A stretch of DNA of 46,814 nt. Source: Hondaea fermentalgiana. Lineage: Eukaryota > Sar > Bigyra > Thraustochytrida > Thraustochytriidae. A program made the translations under genes and the position numbers. The stretch is taken from assembly GCA_014084085.1 (NCBI GenBank), contig NPFB01000084.1, positions 25,034 through 71,847 of the forward strand. The letters run 5' to 3'. This document shows positions 9,401 through 18,318 of this stretch, in pieces; the first letter of the stretch is position 1; every line of letters starts with the position of its first letter. The notes below the pieces were generated by a model. It searched no databases. It had not been told where the DNA came from and saw only the letters and a list, made by a program, of their open reading frames with translations.

Positions 9401-11640
9401 GCGCTGGACCCGCAGAAGCTGTGACCTTGTATCGTCTCGCGTACGAGATGGGTCGGGGCAAAGTCAACATCGAGTCCTTTACGCAGGCGGCGAATCGACT
9501 CAACTTTTTCTCCGATTGCTTGCGTTTGCCTTCGCATTTTGGCACCGAGGCTGCAAACGAGCTATCGTCAGCGCAGTGCATCCAAATCGGTTCGCAGGTG
9601 CGCCAGCAAATGGCCTTGCTGCGCCCGATCGTGGACACCTTCATGCGACGTCTCGATCCACCTGCGCGCCGCGAGCTGCAGCATCTCGTGTATGATGTTT
9701 CAGATGAGCTCGAGCGCGGCAGCGTAACGCTGGATGGAAGACGTGCGCTTTGTGCGATTCGCCGCATGCTCTTCTTCCTCTTGGGCGAGCGAAATGGGCG
9801 TCGCGAACTTTATGGCGAGCAGGATCGCTCGGGCGACGTTGCAGTTGTAAATGCAAAGCGCGAAGTGGAAACGCTGTGCGCGATTCTGCGCGACTTTGCC
9901 AAGGACGATCGCGAGGAGCGGATGCAAGAGCTCCAACTGAAGAGTTCAGCCATGAGAATTCAGCAAAAGTGGCGGCAGCGGCAGGAGTTGGCGCCTGGAG
10001 TCCCGCACACGATGCGCAAGCTCATGAGCGGTTGTTTTGAGCCAGGTGTGATTGTCGAGGCCCCGGCGCATCGCGCATCAATCATTGCTGAGCCGCGCAA
10101 GGATGACGAGGCGAATGCTTCGGCAGCGACCGTGCGACGAAGGCTCCTGCGTGCCCCAGTGCTTCCAGAAGATTTTGCCTTGATATTTATGGAAGAGGCG
10201 TACAAATACAAGCTATGTGCGGACGCTGTAACAGGGACGCGTGCGAGCGTGGAGGAGGCCATCCACGGGATGGCAATAACCATGTTTGGTGTTCGTGCGG
10301 TGGCAGAGCGTTTCATTTACGACTTTTTCTACAGTGTCCACAAGCATGCAGCGACAAACCTTCGTCTTCGTCTCTTTGCTCGATTTACAGGAGTGCGAAC
10401 CCCAGCCTTACTTCCGCCAAAGCCAAAGTCTGCACTCGATCCCATCGAAGACATGGCAAGCGCGACGAAACTGGAGCACGAGATTGGCTACGGACTTGAG
10501 AATGACTGGTCACATGAGCCCATGAAGAGAATCTGGCCCAAGGCGCTGCGGGCGTCTGCTGCGGCGCACACATATGTGTCCGCCCTCGCAATCATTCACC
10601 AGGCGGCAGGAAGTCCAAGCGGTAAACTCTTTGTGGACGCCATTCCTCTTCCCAAGGCTGTCATGGTCGTAAAGTCCGTCTTCAAGGATGCTTGCAACCC
10701 ATCCAAACATAGACCCTGCGGGGCGCAACCTTCGGCGCGCGTTGTAGAGGAGTGTATGACACGAATTGAGAGACTTCCGGTGCAATCCGGGAATGTGGAG
10801 ACTGACAAGCTTGCCCTCATTGTCTTGCAGGGCTGGCACGCTGAGAGCATTTACCGAACACGGAGTCTGAGCGCGGCGTTCGAGCCGCGCGAAGCTTCGG
10901 TCGAGACCATCGTTTCGCTACCTGAATTTTCGCGATCTTGCGCTCCGCTCTTGCTTGATGCACAGACGGAAGCCCAAGACGTTAGCATGGTCGACCTGTA
11001 CCGACGACTCTGCGTCGAGAGCGAGCCGTACCCAGTGCTGCAGCCAGGAGCCATTCAAATGGCACTTCATTCGCAGGGCGACTGCACATGGGCATCACGT
11101 GTCATTGGCGGTCCTGCCGGAGGCCAAAAGAAGGAAGCGGCGACAGCATCTTCGGGCGCTTCCTCGTCGGTTGTAGCTTTCTTGCAGACCTTTGCACCCG
11201 CACCCGAGAGTCGCTGGCGATTGCTCGTATACTTTTGGCAACCTGTTCAGGCGACAATTTCCGGAATACTTGTGCGGATCCAAAATGAGCTTCCAACAAA
11301 GAATTTGAAGCGGTCTTCGAAGAAGGCTCGCGCTCGAATGATGCAGGAGGATATTGATCGCGAAGATGACGAGTATGCGCGGACTCTCGAGCGTCGAAGG
11401 CTGCTTTGCTCCCGTCTTGACACCGATCTCGAGATCTTTATGAATGCCTACAGTGAAATGACATCGGGAGGCGCCGAGAAACGCAGCAGCGCTGGTGTCG
11501 AGAGCGCGTGGGCACTGATGCGCACGTTCCTCGAAGGTTTGCAGCTCGCTCGATACGAGCTTGGGGAAGCTGACGAACCCATTGTCGACCGCTGGGATCA
11601 GGAACGTCTTGAGCGGATGCGACCTCTGGAACAGGTGTGA
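6439..11640 (+). CDS. Large coiled-coil IQ-motif protein (1733 aa), possibly cytoskeletal
   Basis: Start chosen at the ATG at 6439; the frame is open 24 bases further to a TTG, which is not used. Not recognised as a named family. Visible order: a basic N-terminus; a long Glu/Gln/Arg-rich coiled-coil region about residues 320-495; an almost uninterrupted Asp/Glu tract (8001-8090, about residues 521-551); an Ala/Asp/Glu-rich stretch; a Lys/Gly tract (about 8245-8330); a CxxC pair (FLCPRC, near 8470); then about 1000 residues of mainly helical sequence. An IQ motif (IQQKWRQRQ) lies near residue 1170 and is a likely calmodulin or myosin-light-chain site. No membrane segment, signal peptide or enzyme motif is evident. 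The architecture resembles flagellar or basal-body structural proteins of protists, but that is only an impression. It converges with the lectin-like array, 200 bases from its last stop. Confidence 0.65.
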   Translation: MTSKGSPRESLRPEVVEVGADARLEEKDTSSEILQRARSGHLGSIKARDKYLNGKQPAHGFAGLSGQSLSNKLRLGKLGSALWGGVPKFTETHKTDLDFDANADCDPLSPEVLLRKRRNVPSAAARADFDADRALRANTEGQYARQTRDNTWQQIGRVESALEKPVTRRDIALLDKQFDRSVHASQRDIRHSRKPGTGLVAEARMEQDIVAVREYARKLVKRPSVSEPASRVTLSQIDGVGVDEALEQAWNEELQAAIGSHLASRSKQRDAEVQNLLAASLFEQKWADLVLGELQGQVLVSCLEQGKLLAKVRAQLATSFSSLAEAQTITLDELHDMARAVEFFRAKARDLAKQQSTIRAEIERKHKEDLAHQEALANEKYAAYEEDIREVEASQQRMSDTLAALNGIYRKMRDDAETMRNLDMSDVCAKLEKTLAAAQTELDELRPLRAQCEELTRTTERQSDHIEEQTEEIERLREELEQRNGLVQSLMEQHSAHLSFEELGKEKDATGVQHASEEAFEDDDEESDEDEDDEDDEDEDEDEEEGEEVVEANEGADLAIVADPANEHADGEEDAGAGNAEEVAGADGADTNDETDAAGDGAKKTKGKKKRGKGKKLKRKGKKKAKKKETPFIVGKKIRKTTDTVKVPGVEDAKLGGPGAAGEIREGMDEASSAKTFLCPRCNVALDRAGNIDPSALANSDNRLACEGYRMLLPNLMGYRPERPRAWVLRCMRSIIRAKRCADFSAARMGKPKIRFPEFVYLWFTPRKERLAELESFEGQEAVLLAKAEADESRWGLYYGIKKLAKELPEARVFYTFLDEKYGEDDFAFYLHCLTIMEAVVNERRCVFAWGFNTNACDYDAMREVEDEEGGEDDVDDFIFVEIRHAVEVTERVMKRASEDDCKRAVKTLVENAVQEEIRITPTTGQRIIDINVCLRVLLQEYRDEQAHRRAALRLMFGCASSGPEEQVVNKCVDLSQMITIVQTLNSRAGPAEAVTLYRLAYEMGRGKVNIESFTQAANRLNFFSDCLRLPSHFGTEAANELSSAQCIQIGSQVRQQMALLRPIVDTFMRRLDPPARRELQHLVYDVSDELERGSVTLDGRRALCAIRRMLFFLLGERNGRRELYGEQDRSGDVAVVNAKREVETLCAILRDFAKDDREERMQELQLKSSAMRIQQKWRQRQELAPGVPHTMRKLMSGCFEPGVIVEAPAHRASIIAEPRKDDEANASAATVRRRLLRAPVLPEDFALIFMEEAYKYKLCADAVTGTRASVEEAIHGMAITMFGVRAVAERFIYDFFYSVHKHAATNLRLRLFARFTGVRTPALLPPKPKSALDPIEDMASATKLEHEIGYGLENDWSHEPMKRIWPKALRASAAAHTYVSALAIIHQAAGSPSGKLFVDAIPLPKAVMVVKSVFKDACNPSKHRPCGAQPSARVVEECMTRIERLPVQSGNVETDKLALIVLQGWHAESIYRTRSLSAAFEPREASVETIVSLPEFSRSCAPLLLDAQTEAQDVSMVDLYRRLCVESEPYPVLQPGAIQMALHSQGDCTWASRVIGGPAGGQKKEAATASSGASSSVVAFLQTFAPAPESRWRLLVYFWQPVQATISGILVRIQNELPTKNLKRSSKKARARMMQEDIDREDDEYARTLERRRLLCSRLDTDLEIFMNAYSEMTSGGAEKRSSAGVESAWALMRTFLEGLQLARYELGEADEPIVDRWDQERLERMRPLEQV

Positions 11641-11771
11641 GTAAGTTTTGCATAAATTTTGTCACAGTCAGATTAGCCTATCTTGTTAATGATTTTTTGA
11701 CTGGGAAGGGAGAGTTCAAATTTCTCAAACGCACAGAAGCAAACCTGTTTCCCCCTTTCCTTCCTTACAAA

Positions 11772-11777
11772 AATAAA
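11772..11777 (+). terminator. Candidate poly(A) signal AATAAA
   Basis: AATAAA lies 131 bases beyond the stop of the IQ-motif gene, in the short spacer shared with a convergent gene. Position fits a eukaryotic cleavage signal; there is no transcript evidence. Confidence 0.35.
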
Positions 11778-11840
11778 AAGACGTGAAATGCGAAGGATTT
11801 GTTAGCATTGGTATTTGAGAGTGCAGTGCTGCAATCGTGA

Positions 11841-13742
11841 TTAGCTCTTGGCTCGAACCCAGAACTCGAATCCCTTGTCGAACTTGCTGCGATCCGAGCT
11901 GAAGCGCACAAGCATCTGCTGCGCCTGAGCTTCCAGAGTCTCTGTCGCTTTGACTTTGCCATCGAAAGTATCACGCAAAACGGTGTCGATCTGACCTTGC
12001 GCCAAAGCTTCGAATGTGGCTTCGGCAGTCGAAGTGACATCCCAAACCTCGAGAATATCTTTGTTGGCCTGCGTCTTCCCTCCTTTAATAATCTGAAAGC
12101 TGACGAGCTTGTCCGCGGGAGCCCGAATAATCCAACACAGATCGGCATCGTTCTCGTACTTTTTGTCCTCGTTCGTCTCGAGCTTGATCCAGTATCCATA
12201 AGCGGAAAGTTCGATGACCACATTGTCCTTTGGGGTCTGGCACTTGTCGCTCCAGTCCAATTCGACTCGCGAACAGTCCTTTGCGTTTTTCACACACTGA
12301 CGTGTGGCCTCGTCGAGTATGAGGTCATCAGGACAGCGGCAATATGTCTGTAGAAAAGCGCTTTCCTCCTCGTGCGTGTAGGAATCTTGCGGACTGGGGA
12401 GAACAATAAAGGCACGTTCCGCGTCATCAGGGCACTTTTTATCAAGATCCGAGCCACTGCACTTCTTTTCGCAAGCAGGTTTAAAGCACTGTGTGAGAAT
12501 CATATTGTTCGGACATGCAGGAAAGTCGCTTTCCGTGGCGACAATCTCAAGCTCGGTCGGAGCCGGCGTCGGTGACGTTGGAAAAGGAGTGGGAGACTTT
12601 GTAGGAAAGCTTGTTGGCCTTTGTGTAGGAGCCTTGGTCGGAGCCTTTGTTGGGGCCAGCGTTCCGAAATCGACCCTGTTATTACAAGCGGAAGACTTGA
12701 CCATTTGGACACACTTTGAAACCTTTTTCTTGTTCTCCTTGATGTCGATGGGCTTGTCGTAGTGAAGCTCGCATGTACCGCTGCTCTCCGAGTTTCCATA
12801 AAACTCGTAAGCTTTGCAGTAGGTCGACTTGAGGCACTTTCGGTAGCATTCTTCCTCGCTAATGCTTCGGATCACCGTAAAATCGCCGTGATAAGCCCGA
12901 TCCTGGACGTTGGTGGGATCAGCAAAGCGACAGTATCCATTACCAATAACGTTGGGGCATTTGAGATCTTTGTTGCGCTCAGGGACCTCGTACATACAGA
13001 GCTGGTTGGTCTTGATATAGTCCGCTCGATTTTTGAGCGTTGCGTAGACTTTTCCCGAACGTTTCATAATTAGTGCGGAACACTTGACAGGAGACGATGT
13101 ATACTCACTGTTACCATAAGTACTTGTGTACTCGGTGTTGTAGCCTTCGCTGGAGTACGAATACTCATGCTCATAGATAGTAGCGTAATCAGACGTGTAT
13201 CCACGTCGTCCTGAATAATAGGAATCGCCGTCATCGAATTCTGTATCATAATCCGTTTCGTACTTGTCGTCGTCGGTATTGCCTCCATAGTACGTGGTCT
13301 GCCCATCACACGAGCGCCAGCCAATGGACCTCCCTAACAAGTCGTCAAGCTGATCAGCATCTTTCAGTACTTTGTGCGATGGTGCTCTAACATGACCGAC
13401 CTTTCCGGCGGCATACCCAAGGCGAGGCGTCCAGCCGATGAACGCCCAGCTCAGGCCTGTGCCCTTGAGTACTTTCTCCATTGCTTGAGCTTGCGCTTTA
13501 TTGGTGATGGTGGCGCGCTCCATGTTGCGCGCCTGCTTGTATGTCTGGCGGCAAAAATCTTGTCTTTTCTCAAATTGCTCGCGGAAGTTCCGAGCTTCGG
13601 TATCTTTCGCAAGACCCATGCACCATCCATCGTGAAAGTAGAAGCCTTCGACACATTTATCGCTTGTTTTGCTTGCCGCTGCATTCGAAGTCAGCGTTGC
13701 AAGTGTCACAACAACAATTCCAACGAGTGCGAGGCGGGTCAT
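11841..13742 (-). CDS. Secreted CTLD-PAN-TIL-CUB protein, array copy 1
   Basis: 633 residues, ATG at 13742. Signal peptide about 1-23 (hydrophobic core LALVGIVVVTLATL). A C-type-lectin-like domain spans about 30-256: it opens with CVEGFYFHDGWCMGL, has the WAFIGW block, and closes with LCMYEVPER. Its long-loop position holds a 75-residue Tyr/Asp/Ser-rich insert between C145 and C221 with 15 Tyr. A PAN/Apple-like domain follows at about 262-353 (EEECYRKC, CKAYEFYG, GTCELHYD). Next is a Pro/Thr linker (APTKAPTK repeats, about 360-396), probably O-glycosylated. Then comes a TIL-like Cys-rich domain about 410-490 (CPNNMILTQC ... YCRCPDDLILDE) and a CUB-like domain 501-631 (DLCWIIRAP, DILEVWD, RFSSD, GFEFW). 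Predicted to be secreted, with carbohydrate- or protein-binding and matrix-type modules. Domain names are by-eye assignments. Closest to copy 2. Confidence 0.8.
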   Translation of the reverse strand: MTRLALVGIVVVTLATLTSNAAASKTSDKCVEGFYFHDGWCMGLAKDTEARNFREQFEKRQDFCRQTYKQARNMERATITNKAQAQAMEKVLKGTGLSWAFIGWTPRLGYAAGKVGHVRAPSHKVLKDADQLDDLLGRSIGWRSCDGQTTYYGGNTDDDKYETDYDTEFDDGDSYYSGRRGYTSDYATIYEHEYSYSSEGYNTEYTSTYGNSEYTSSPVKCSALIMKRSGKVYATLKNRADYIKTNQLCMYEVPERNKDLKCPNVIGNGYCRFADPTNVQDRAYHGDFTVIRSISEEECYRKCLKSTYCKAYEFYGNSESSGTCELHYDKPIDIKENKKKVSKCVQMVKSSACNNRVDFGTLAPTKAPTKAPTQRPTSFPTKSPTPFPTSPTPAPTELEIVATESDFPACPNNMILTQCFKPACEKKCSGSDLDKKCPDDAERAFIVLPSPQDSYTHEEESAFLQTYCRCPDDLILDEATRQCVKNAKDCSRVELDWSDKCQTPKDNVVIELSAYGYWIKLETNEDKKYENDADLCWIIRAPADKLVSFQIIKGGKTQANKDILEVWDVTSTAEATFEALAQGQIDTVLRDTFDGKVKATETLEAQAQQMLVRFSSDRSKFDKGFEFWVRAKS

Positions 13743-13867
13743 GGTTTCGGCTCGGATTATTCAGGCTTTGAAATTCTTCGTTTCGGTTTTGCTGACCAGG
13801 CGCGCATGCTCGTTTTTCTTTTCAGCTTGAGCTCGAGCTTCAGGTCCAGCTTTGTTCTTCTCGAGCT

Positions 13868-13877
13868 TGATCAACGC
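13868..13877 (-). promoter_or_regulatory. Shared upstream element TGATCAACGC, copy-1 promoter
   Basis: Lies 126 bases upstream of the copy-1 ATG (GCGTTGATCA on the coding strand). The TCAACGC core occurs at comparable distances upstream of all five array genes. Confidence 0.5.
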
Positions 13878-14290
13878 GACCTCCGCACCGTCGGTGCAGA
13901 CAGAACCTACCACATTTGGACTCTCGATACTGCTGGCTTCGAGCACCTCCGCGCCACCGCAGCGCTCGTGCTTGCGCCGCCGGGTTGATGACCTGTCCAA
14001 TTGGTGAGATCCTAGATTTCGTATCAGAAATTCCGTTGCAGTGCAAAGAAGTTCAACTTCGAAGTTTTATCAGCTTCCTAGAATACATTGACGCGGGCAC
14101 GATCTCTCACAGGCCTCAGGGGGTAGCAGAACTCCGCGCTGCAAGTCCGCGACGCGACTGGGGTCACCTCACCTCAACTCACCTCACATCACCTCATCTT
14201 ACCTTGAAACGAGGCGGAAGACCATGCTAAGATGTCTCGAGCGTCAGGCAAGGCAACGCCAGATTTTTGTTGCCGTCCCCACAGTTGAGT

Positions 14291-14309
14291 GCAAGATCAC
14301 GCATGATTG
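14291..14309 (+). promoter_or_regulatory. Shared spacer element CAAGATCACGCATGATTG
   Basis: Bases 14297-14309 (TCACGCATGATTG) recur exactly at 17545-17557. Bases 14292-14305 are the exact reverse complement of 29011-29024 in the copy-5 promoter, next to its TCAACGC core. Function unknown; a transcription-factor site is the simplest reading. Confidence 0.4.
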
Positions 14310-15007
14310 ATGCGCTGGGCCACAGAACTTCCTTTCAAAGAGTTCGTTGGCCTCGTTTGTGCGCCGCTGCCGCTGCCGATGCCGCTACCGTAGGAAACGC
14401 TTCGTCAAGCCAAGTAGACCAAGTGCAACGGGAATGGCCGCGTGCATCCGTGACGAGTCTTTCTATAAGCTAGGCGATCGAATGGCGAACGGATCGATGA
14501 TGAATGGATGAAAGTAGCAAGAGCACTTTTTGTTGATGGAGCGTTACAGGAAGAAGGCATGGTCAATACTCCTGTAGGCCAAAGTTTAGAACTCCACCCT
14601 ACCTTCTGAAGCTTTTCTTGGATCTTGCTAATTAGAAAACCGATAAGTCGAAACGAACTAGAATTTGTTGAAGAAGTGGATTTCGAAGAACGCCAAGACG
14701 CTGTCACTCGCTGCGTCAGTAGCAGCGGCCTTGCCAGCGGCTTCGACGTCCGCGCTATTATAGAAAAGCTACGATGGAGCTCCTCTACCTTGGTTCTGGT
14801 ACCACACACATACGCCGCGCGTGTAAAAAAAAATCATGTTCGATTGCTCTTGCCCGGTTGTTTCTTGAAGGCACAAGAGCTCCTTCAAGAAGAGAAACAA
14901 GGACACACACATGCAAACATGTGGTTATATTTGAAGATGAAGAATAATAACGTGAAAAAGGATAGATTGTTGTTTTATCGTTTATGCCAAACAATGAGCT
15001 TGGCTCA

Positions 15008-16840
15008 TTACGTAGCCCGGACCCAGAAGTCGAAGCCTTTGACAGTCTTTCTGTGATCCGAATAAAAGTGCACAACCATTTGCTCCGCCTCGGCATCCAA
15101 AGTCTGGGTCTTTTTGATTTTGCCATCAAATGTCTCACGGAGGATAGTATCAACTTGGCCTTGTGTCAACGCGTCGAATGTGGCTTCGGCAGGCGACGTG
15201 ACATCCCAAACCTCAAGAACATCTTTATTCGCCTGCGTCTTGCCTCCCTTTCTGATCTTGAAATTGACGCGCCTGCCCGCGGGAGCGCGAATGATCCAAC
15301 ACAAGTCAGCGTTGTTGTCATACTTTTTGTCATCGTTTGTTTCGAGAACGACCCAGGGTCCAAAGGCGGGTAGTTCGACGATTACGTTGTCGTTCTTGTT
15401 CTGACACTTGTCGCTCCAGTCTGCAACAACCTGTGGACAATCCTTGGATCTTGTCAAACATTGGCGTGAGGCTTCGTCAAGAATGAACCCTTCGGGGCAG
15501 CGACAATAGGTCTGCAGAAAGGCAGCTTCCTCCTCATACGTATAAGTCTTTTGGGGTGCGGGAAGGACAATAAAGGCGCGCTCGGCATTCTCAGGACACT
15601 TATCGTTGAGATACGAGCCGCCGCACCTTTTTTCACAAGCAGGTTTGAAGCACTGCGTGAGGATCATGTTGTTCGGACAGGCTGGATAATCGCTCTCTGT
15701 GGCGACAATCAAGGCTTCCGTCGGGGCCGGCGTAGGCGGCGTGGGGTACGGCGTCGGGGCCTTTGTTGGTGAAGGCGTCGAGAAGGGCACTTTGTCGGTG
15801 CAGGCGGAAGACTTGACCATCTGAACGCACTTTGCGACCTTTTTGTTGGTCTTCTTCCAAGAAATTGGCTTGTCATAGTGCAGTTCGCACGTGCCTTTGC
15901 TTACCTTGTTGCCATAGAACTCGTAGGCTTTGCAGTACGTCGAGTCAAGACACTTTTCATAGCAAGTTTCCTCGCTGATGTCGCGATAGATGGTCCAATC
16001 ACCGCTGTAGTCTCGATTCCCGATATTTGTGGGCTTAGCAAAGCGGCAATATCCTTCACCGATGAGGTTTGGGCAGCTCAAAGCCTCGTTGCGCTTGTGC
16101 ACCTCGTACATGCAGAGCTGCTGTGTCTTGATGTAGTTCGGACGGTTCCTGAGAGTCGCAATGATTTTCCCCGAACGTTTCATAATCAGCGGCGCACATT
16201 CATCGTAGCTTGACGTGTACTCACTGTTCCCGTAGGTTGTCGTGTAATCAGAAAAGTATTCTTCATACTTTGTCGAGTAGTCGCCATCCGCGTAATATGC
16301 GTCGAAGTTAGTCGTGTAGTCGCCTCGCTTCGAAGAGTACGAGTCATCGTCAAATTCCGAATTGTAATTGCCGCTGCCGTAACCGTAAGAGTATGTATCA
16401 CCAGTGCAGGAACGCCAGCCGATTGACCTCCCTAGCAAGTTGTCAAGTTGATCCGCATCTTTGGTGACCCTGAGAGAAGGCGCTTTCACCTTGCCCACCT
16501 TTCCGCTGCTGTACGCGTCGCGGGGTGTCCAGCCAATGAAAGCCCAGTCCTGACCCGTGCCCTTGAGTGCTTTTTCCATTGCTTTCGCTTGGGCTTCGTT
16601 GGTAATGACGGCACGATCGATTCTTGGGGCGTGCTTGAACGACCTCCAGCAGTAGTTGCGATTGGTCTCAAATTGGTCAATAAATGTTCGGTCCTCATCA
16701 TCATCTGCAAGACCGATGCACCATCCATCATGGAAGTAAAATCCCTGGACGCACTCGTCGCTGGACTTGCTCGCCTCCGCGTCGAAGAACAGCGCCGCAA
16801 GTGTTGCAGTGGCAATGAAGGCGAGTGCAAGGCGGGCCAT
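15008..16840 (-). CDS. Secreted CTLD-PAN-TIL-CUB protein, array copy 2
   Basis: 610 residues, ATG at 16840. Signal peptide about 1-23. CTLD-like domain about 30-250 (CVQGFYFHDGWCIGL, WAFIGW, LCMYEV); the insert between C145 and C215 is 69 residues with 15 Tyr. It shares the segment TTYGNSEYTSS with copy 1 just before the closing Cys but otherwise differs. PAN/Apple-like about 256-347; a shorter Pro/Thr linker about 354-374; TIL-like about 388-468; CUB-like about 479-608 (DLCWIIRAPAG, DVLEVWD, VHFYSD, KGFDFW). The domain order is the same as in copy 1, and sequence outside the insert and linker is clearly paralogous. Likely secreted to the cell surface or matrix. Its 5' flank carries GCTT-rich sequence and the shared TGATCAACGC element. 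Confidence 0.8.
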   Translation of the reverse strand: MARLALAFIATATLAALFFDAEASKSSDECVQGFYFHDGWCIGLADDDEDRTFIDQFETNRNYCWRSFKHAPRIDRAVITNEAQAKAMEKALKGTGQDWAFIGWTPRDAYSSGKVGKVKAPSLRVTKDADQLDNLLGRSIGWRSCTGDTYSYGYGSGNYNSEFDDDSYSSKRGDYTTNFDAYYADGDYSTKYEEYFSDYTTTYGNSEYTSSYDECAPLIMKRSGKIIATLRNRPNYIKTQQLCMYEVHKRNEALSCPNLIGEGYCRFAKPTNIGNRDYSGDWTIYRDISEETCYEKCLDSTYCKAYEFYGNKVSKGTCELHYDKPISWKKTNKKVAKCVQMVKSSACTDKVPFSTPSPTKAPTPYPTPPTPAPTEALIVATESDYPACPNNMILTQCFKPACEKRCGGSYLNDKCPENAERAFIVLPAPQKTYTYEEEAAFLQTYCRCPEGFILDEASRQCLTRSKDCPQVVADWSDKCQNKNDNVIVELPAFGPWVVLETNDDKKYDNNADLCWIIRAPAGRRVNFKIRKGGKTQANKDVLEVWDVTSPAEATFDALTQGQVDTILRETFDGKIKKTQTLDAEAEQMVVHFYSDHRKTVKGFDFWVRAT

Positions 16841-16883
16841 GATGGCACCAGCTTGAGTACGATCCTGCTCCTACGTTTCAAAT

Positions 16884-16917
16884 TTGCTTGCTTCCTTGCT
16901 TCTTTGCTTGCTTTCTT
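16884..16917. repeat. GCTT/CTTG-rich 5'-flank microsatellite
   Basis: Imperfect TTGCTTGCTTCC-type repeats start about 45 bases upstream of the copy-2 ATG, in the probable 5' UTR or core promoter. Confidence 0.7.
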
Positions 16918-16995
16918 GAAATTTGACTTTTGCCGCCTTGTCTTTCGGTAATTGACTGACTTCGCCTGGGACGGGCTCTTTGCTCGACAACTCCA

Positions 16996-17005
16996 TGATC
17001 AACGC
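16996..17005 (-). promoter_or_regulatory. Shared upstream element TGATCAACGC, copy-2 promoter
   Basis: Lies 156 bases upstream of the copy-2 ATG; identical ten bases to the copy-1 and copy-4 elements. Confidence 0.5.
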
Positions 17006-17544
17006 AGTTTGATTCCGTGAAAACCTGATGAATTTGTGAGCTAGAGTCCAAGGGGCCCGATCTTCCTTCATCATTCCTGCCTGCGCAGCGTTCGAGTACA
17101 CGCTAGCTGGTTGACCTGAAGCCAGACCGGGCGCGTTCGCGCGCGGGTGTGGATTCTCTGGGAACAAAAAGGATTCCTGACAACGACCGGCGCGGTCTCC
17201 GTTTGAGGCTTGCGCATTGCAAGAGAAGCACGGAACCAGCCCGGACCTGCTCAACCCGCCCGCCTGTTGCCGGCTGCAGGCTGACCAACCTTGTCCGCGT
17301 ATATCTCGCTTGCAGCGCCCGCCGGTAAGGGCAAGCGGCAGGACGGACCCTCACCGCACCGCTACCGGCATTGCCCGCGAGGCTGAAGTCTACGCAGCGC
17401 GTCTCGATCTGTGGCGGCGAGCTTCGCGGCGACCCTGCTCCATTCATCCCATCGCGATCGCACGCCTTGCTTACTTGCTTGCTTACTTGCTTGGTGCCGT
17501 TCTACCCACCTTCCCCACAGCTTCACGCGCTAGAGGATGTAAAG

Positions 17545-17557
17545 TCACGCATGATTG
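17545..17557 (+). promoter_or_regulatory. Second copy of TCACGCATGATTG
   Basis: Thirteen bases identical to 14297-14309, again in a spacer upstream of an array gene (about 700 bases from the copy-2 ATG). Confidence 0.4.
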
Positions 17558-17875
17558 GCTTAACTTCCAACTCGGAGAGCTGGTCCGGTGCAGCGGCTCC
17601 GTGCCTATCGACTCGCTGCGCTTCTTCCAGCGAGGGCCGGGCCGGTCACTGGTGATCAGGCCAGTGAGACCAGGACGGACGCGCCAGAGCCGCCACCTCC
17701 GTGCCAGAGGCCGCGCCAGTGGCGCGTACATGGGCCGTCATGCCAAGCCACGCTCAATCGAACGGAGGGACGGGCGCGCCGCGAGACGATGCGAGAGTGG
17801 TGGACGCAGCCGAGTACGGGTGGGGTAGTCAGAGCTGTTTGTACTCCGTCGAGGGGAGGAACGGGTGGGGGGTGG

Positions 17876-17975
17876 NNNNNNNNNNNNNNNNNNNNNNNNN
17901 NNNNNNNNNNNNNNNNNNNNNNNNNNNNNNNNNNNNNNNNNNNNNNNNNNNNNNNNNNNNNNNNNNNNNNNNNNN
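17876..17975. other. Assembly gap of 100 N with G-rich edges
   Basis: The left edge reads GGGTGGGGGGTGG and the right edge GGGGGGTGGG. G-tract-rich DNA probably caused the sequencing break; true length unknown. Confidence 0.95.
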
Positions 17976-18318
17976 GGGGGGTGGGTTGTTGCCGTGGTGG
18001 AGGGAGGGCTTGTCACGCGTCGCAAACCTGGGGTTGTCTGGCAGGCTGCTGCTCACGGCCGCGTTGACGAGGTTCGCGGTCTGGGCGCCCGCGCTTGGAC
18101 AAGCTCTTTCTCGGAGGAAGTCGACGACTCGGGTGCGCAGCCAGCATCGACCGTTGAGCATTGATGATGACAGGAAAAATTGTGAAATGTGTTGTTGTTG
18201 GCCTTCTATTTCATGCCCCTGGACTGACGGTATGGGTACAGGTGGGTGGATGACTTGTGTCGCGACCTGCCAGGATGCTGCGAAAGCCGGATGAGTTAGA
18301 TAGCTTGCAGGCGCTTCT

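Larger units (their letters stand above)
13743..15007. other. Spacer between array copies 1 and 2 (promoter of copy 1)
   Basis: No gene is supported here. The half next to 13743 is the 5' flank of copy 1 and holds the TGATCAACGC element. A degenerate CACCT/CACAT field lies at about 14164-14203, and a second shared element at 14291-14309. The half near 15007 should contain the 3' UTR of copy 2. Short open frames are unsupported. Confidence 0.6.
16841..18318. other. Spacer between array copies 2 and 3, with assembly gap
   Basis: Contains the 5' flank of copy 2, GCTT/CTTG repeats (16884-16917 and about 17464-17490), two shared elements, a 100-N gap and the presumed 3' UTR of copy 3. Open frames that run through the gap are artefacts. 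A gene segment hidden in the gap cannot be excluded because 100 N is probably a nominal size. Confidence 0.6.
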
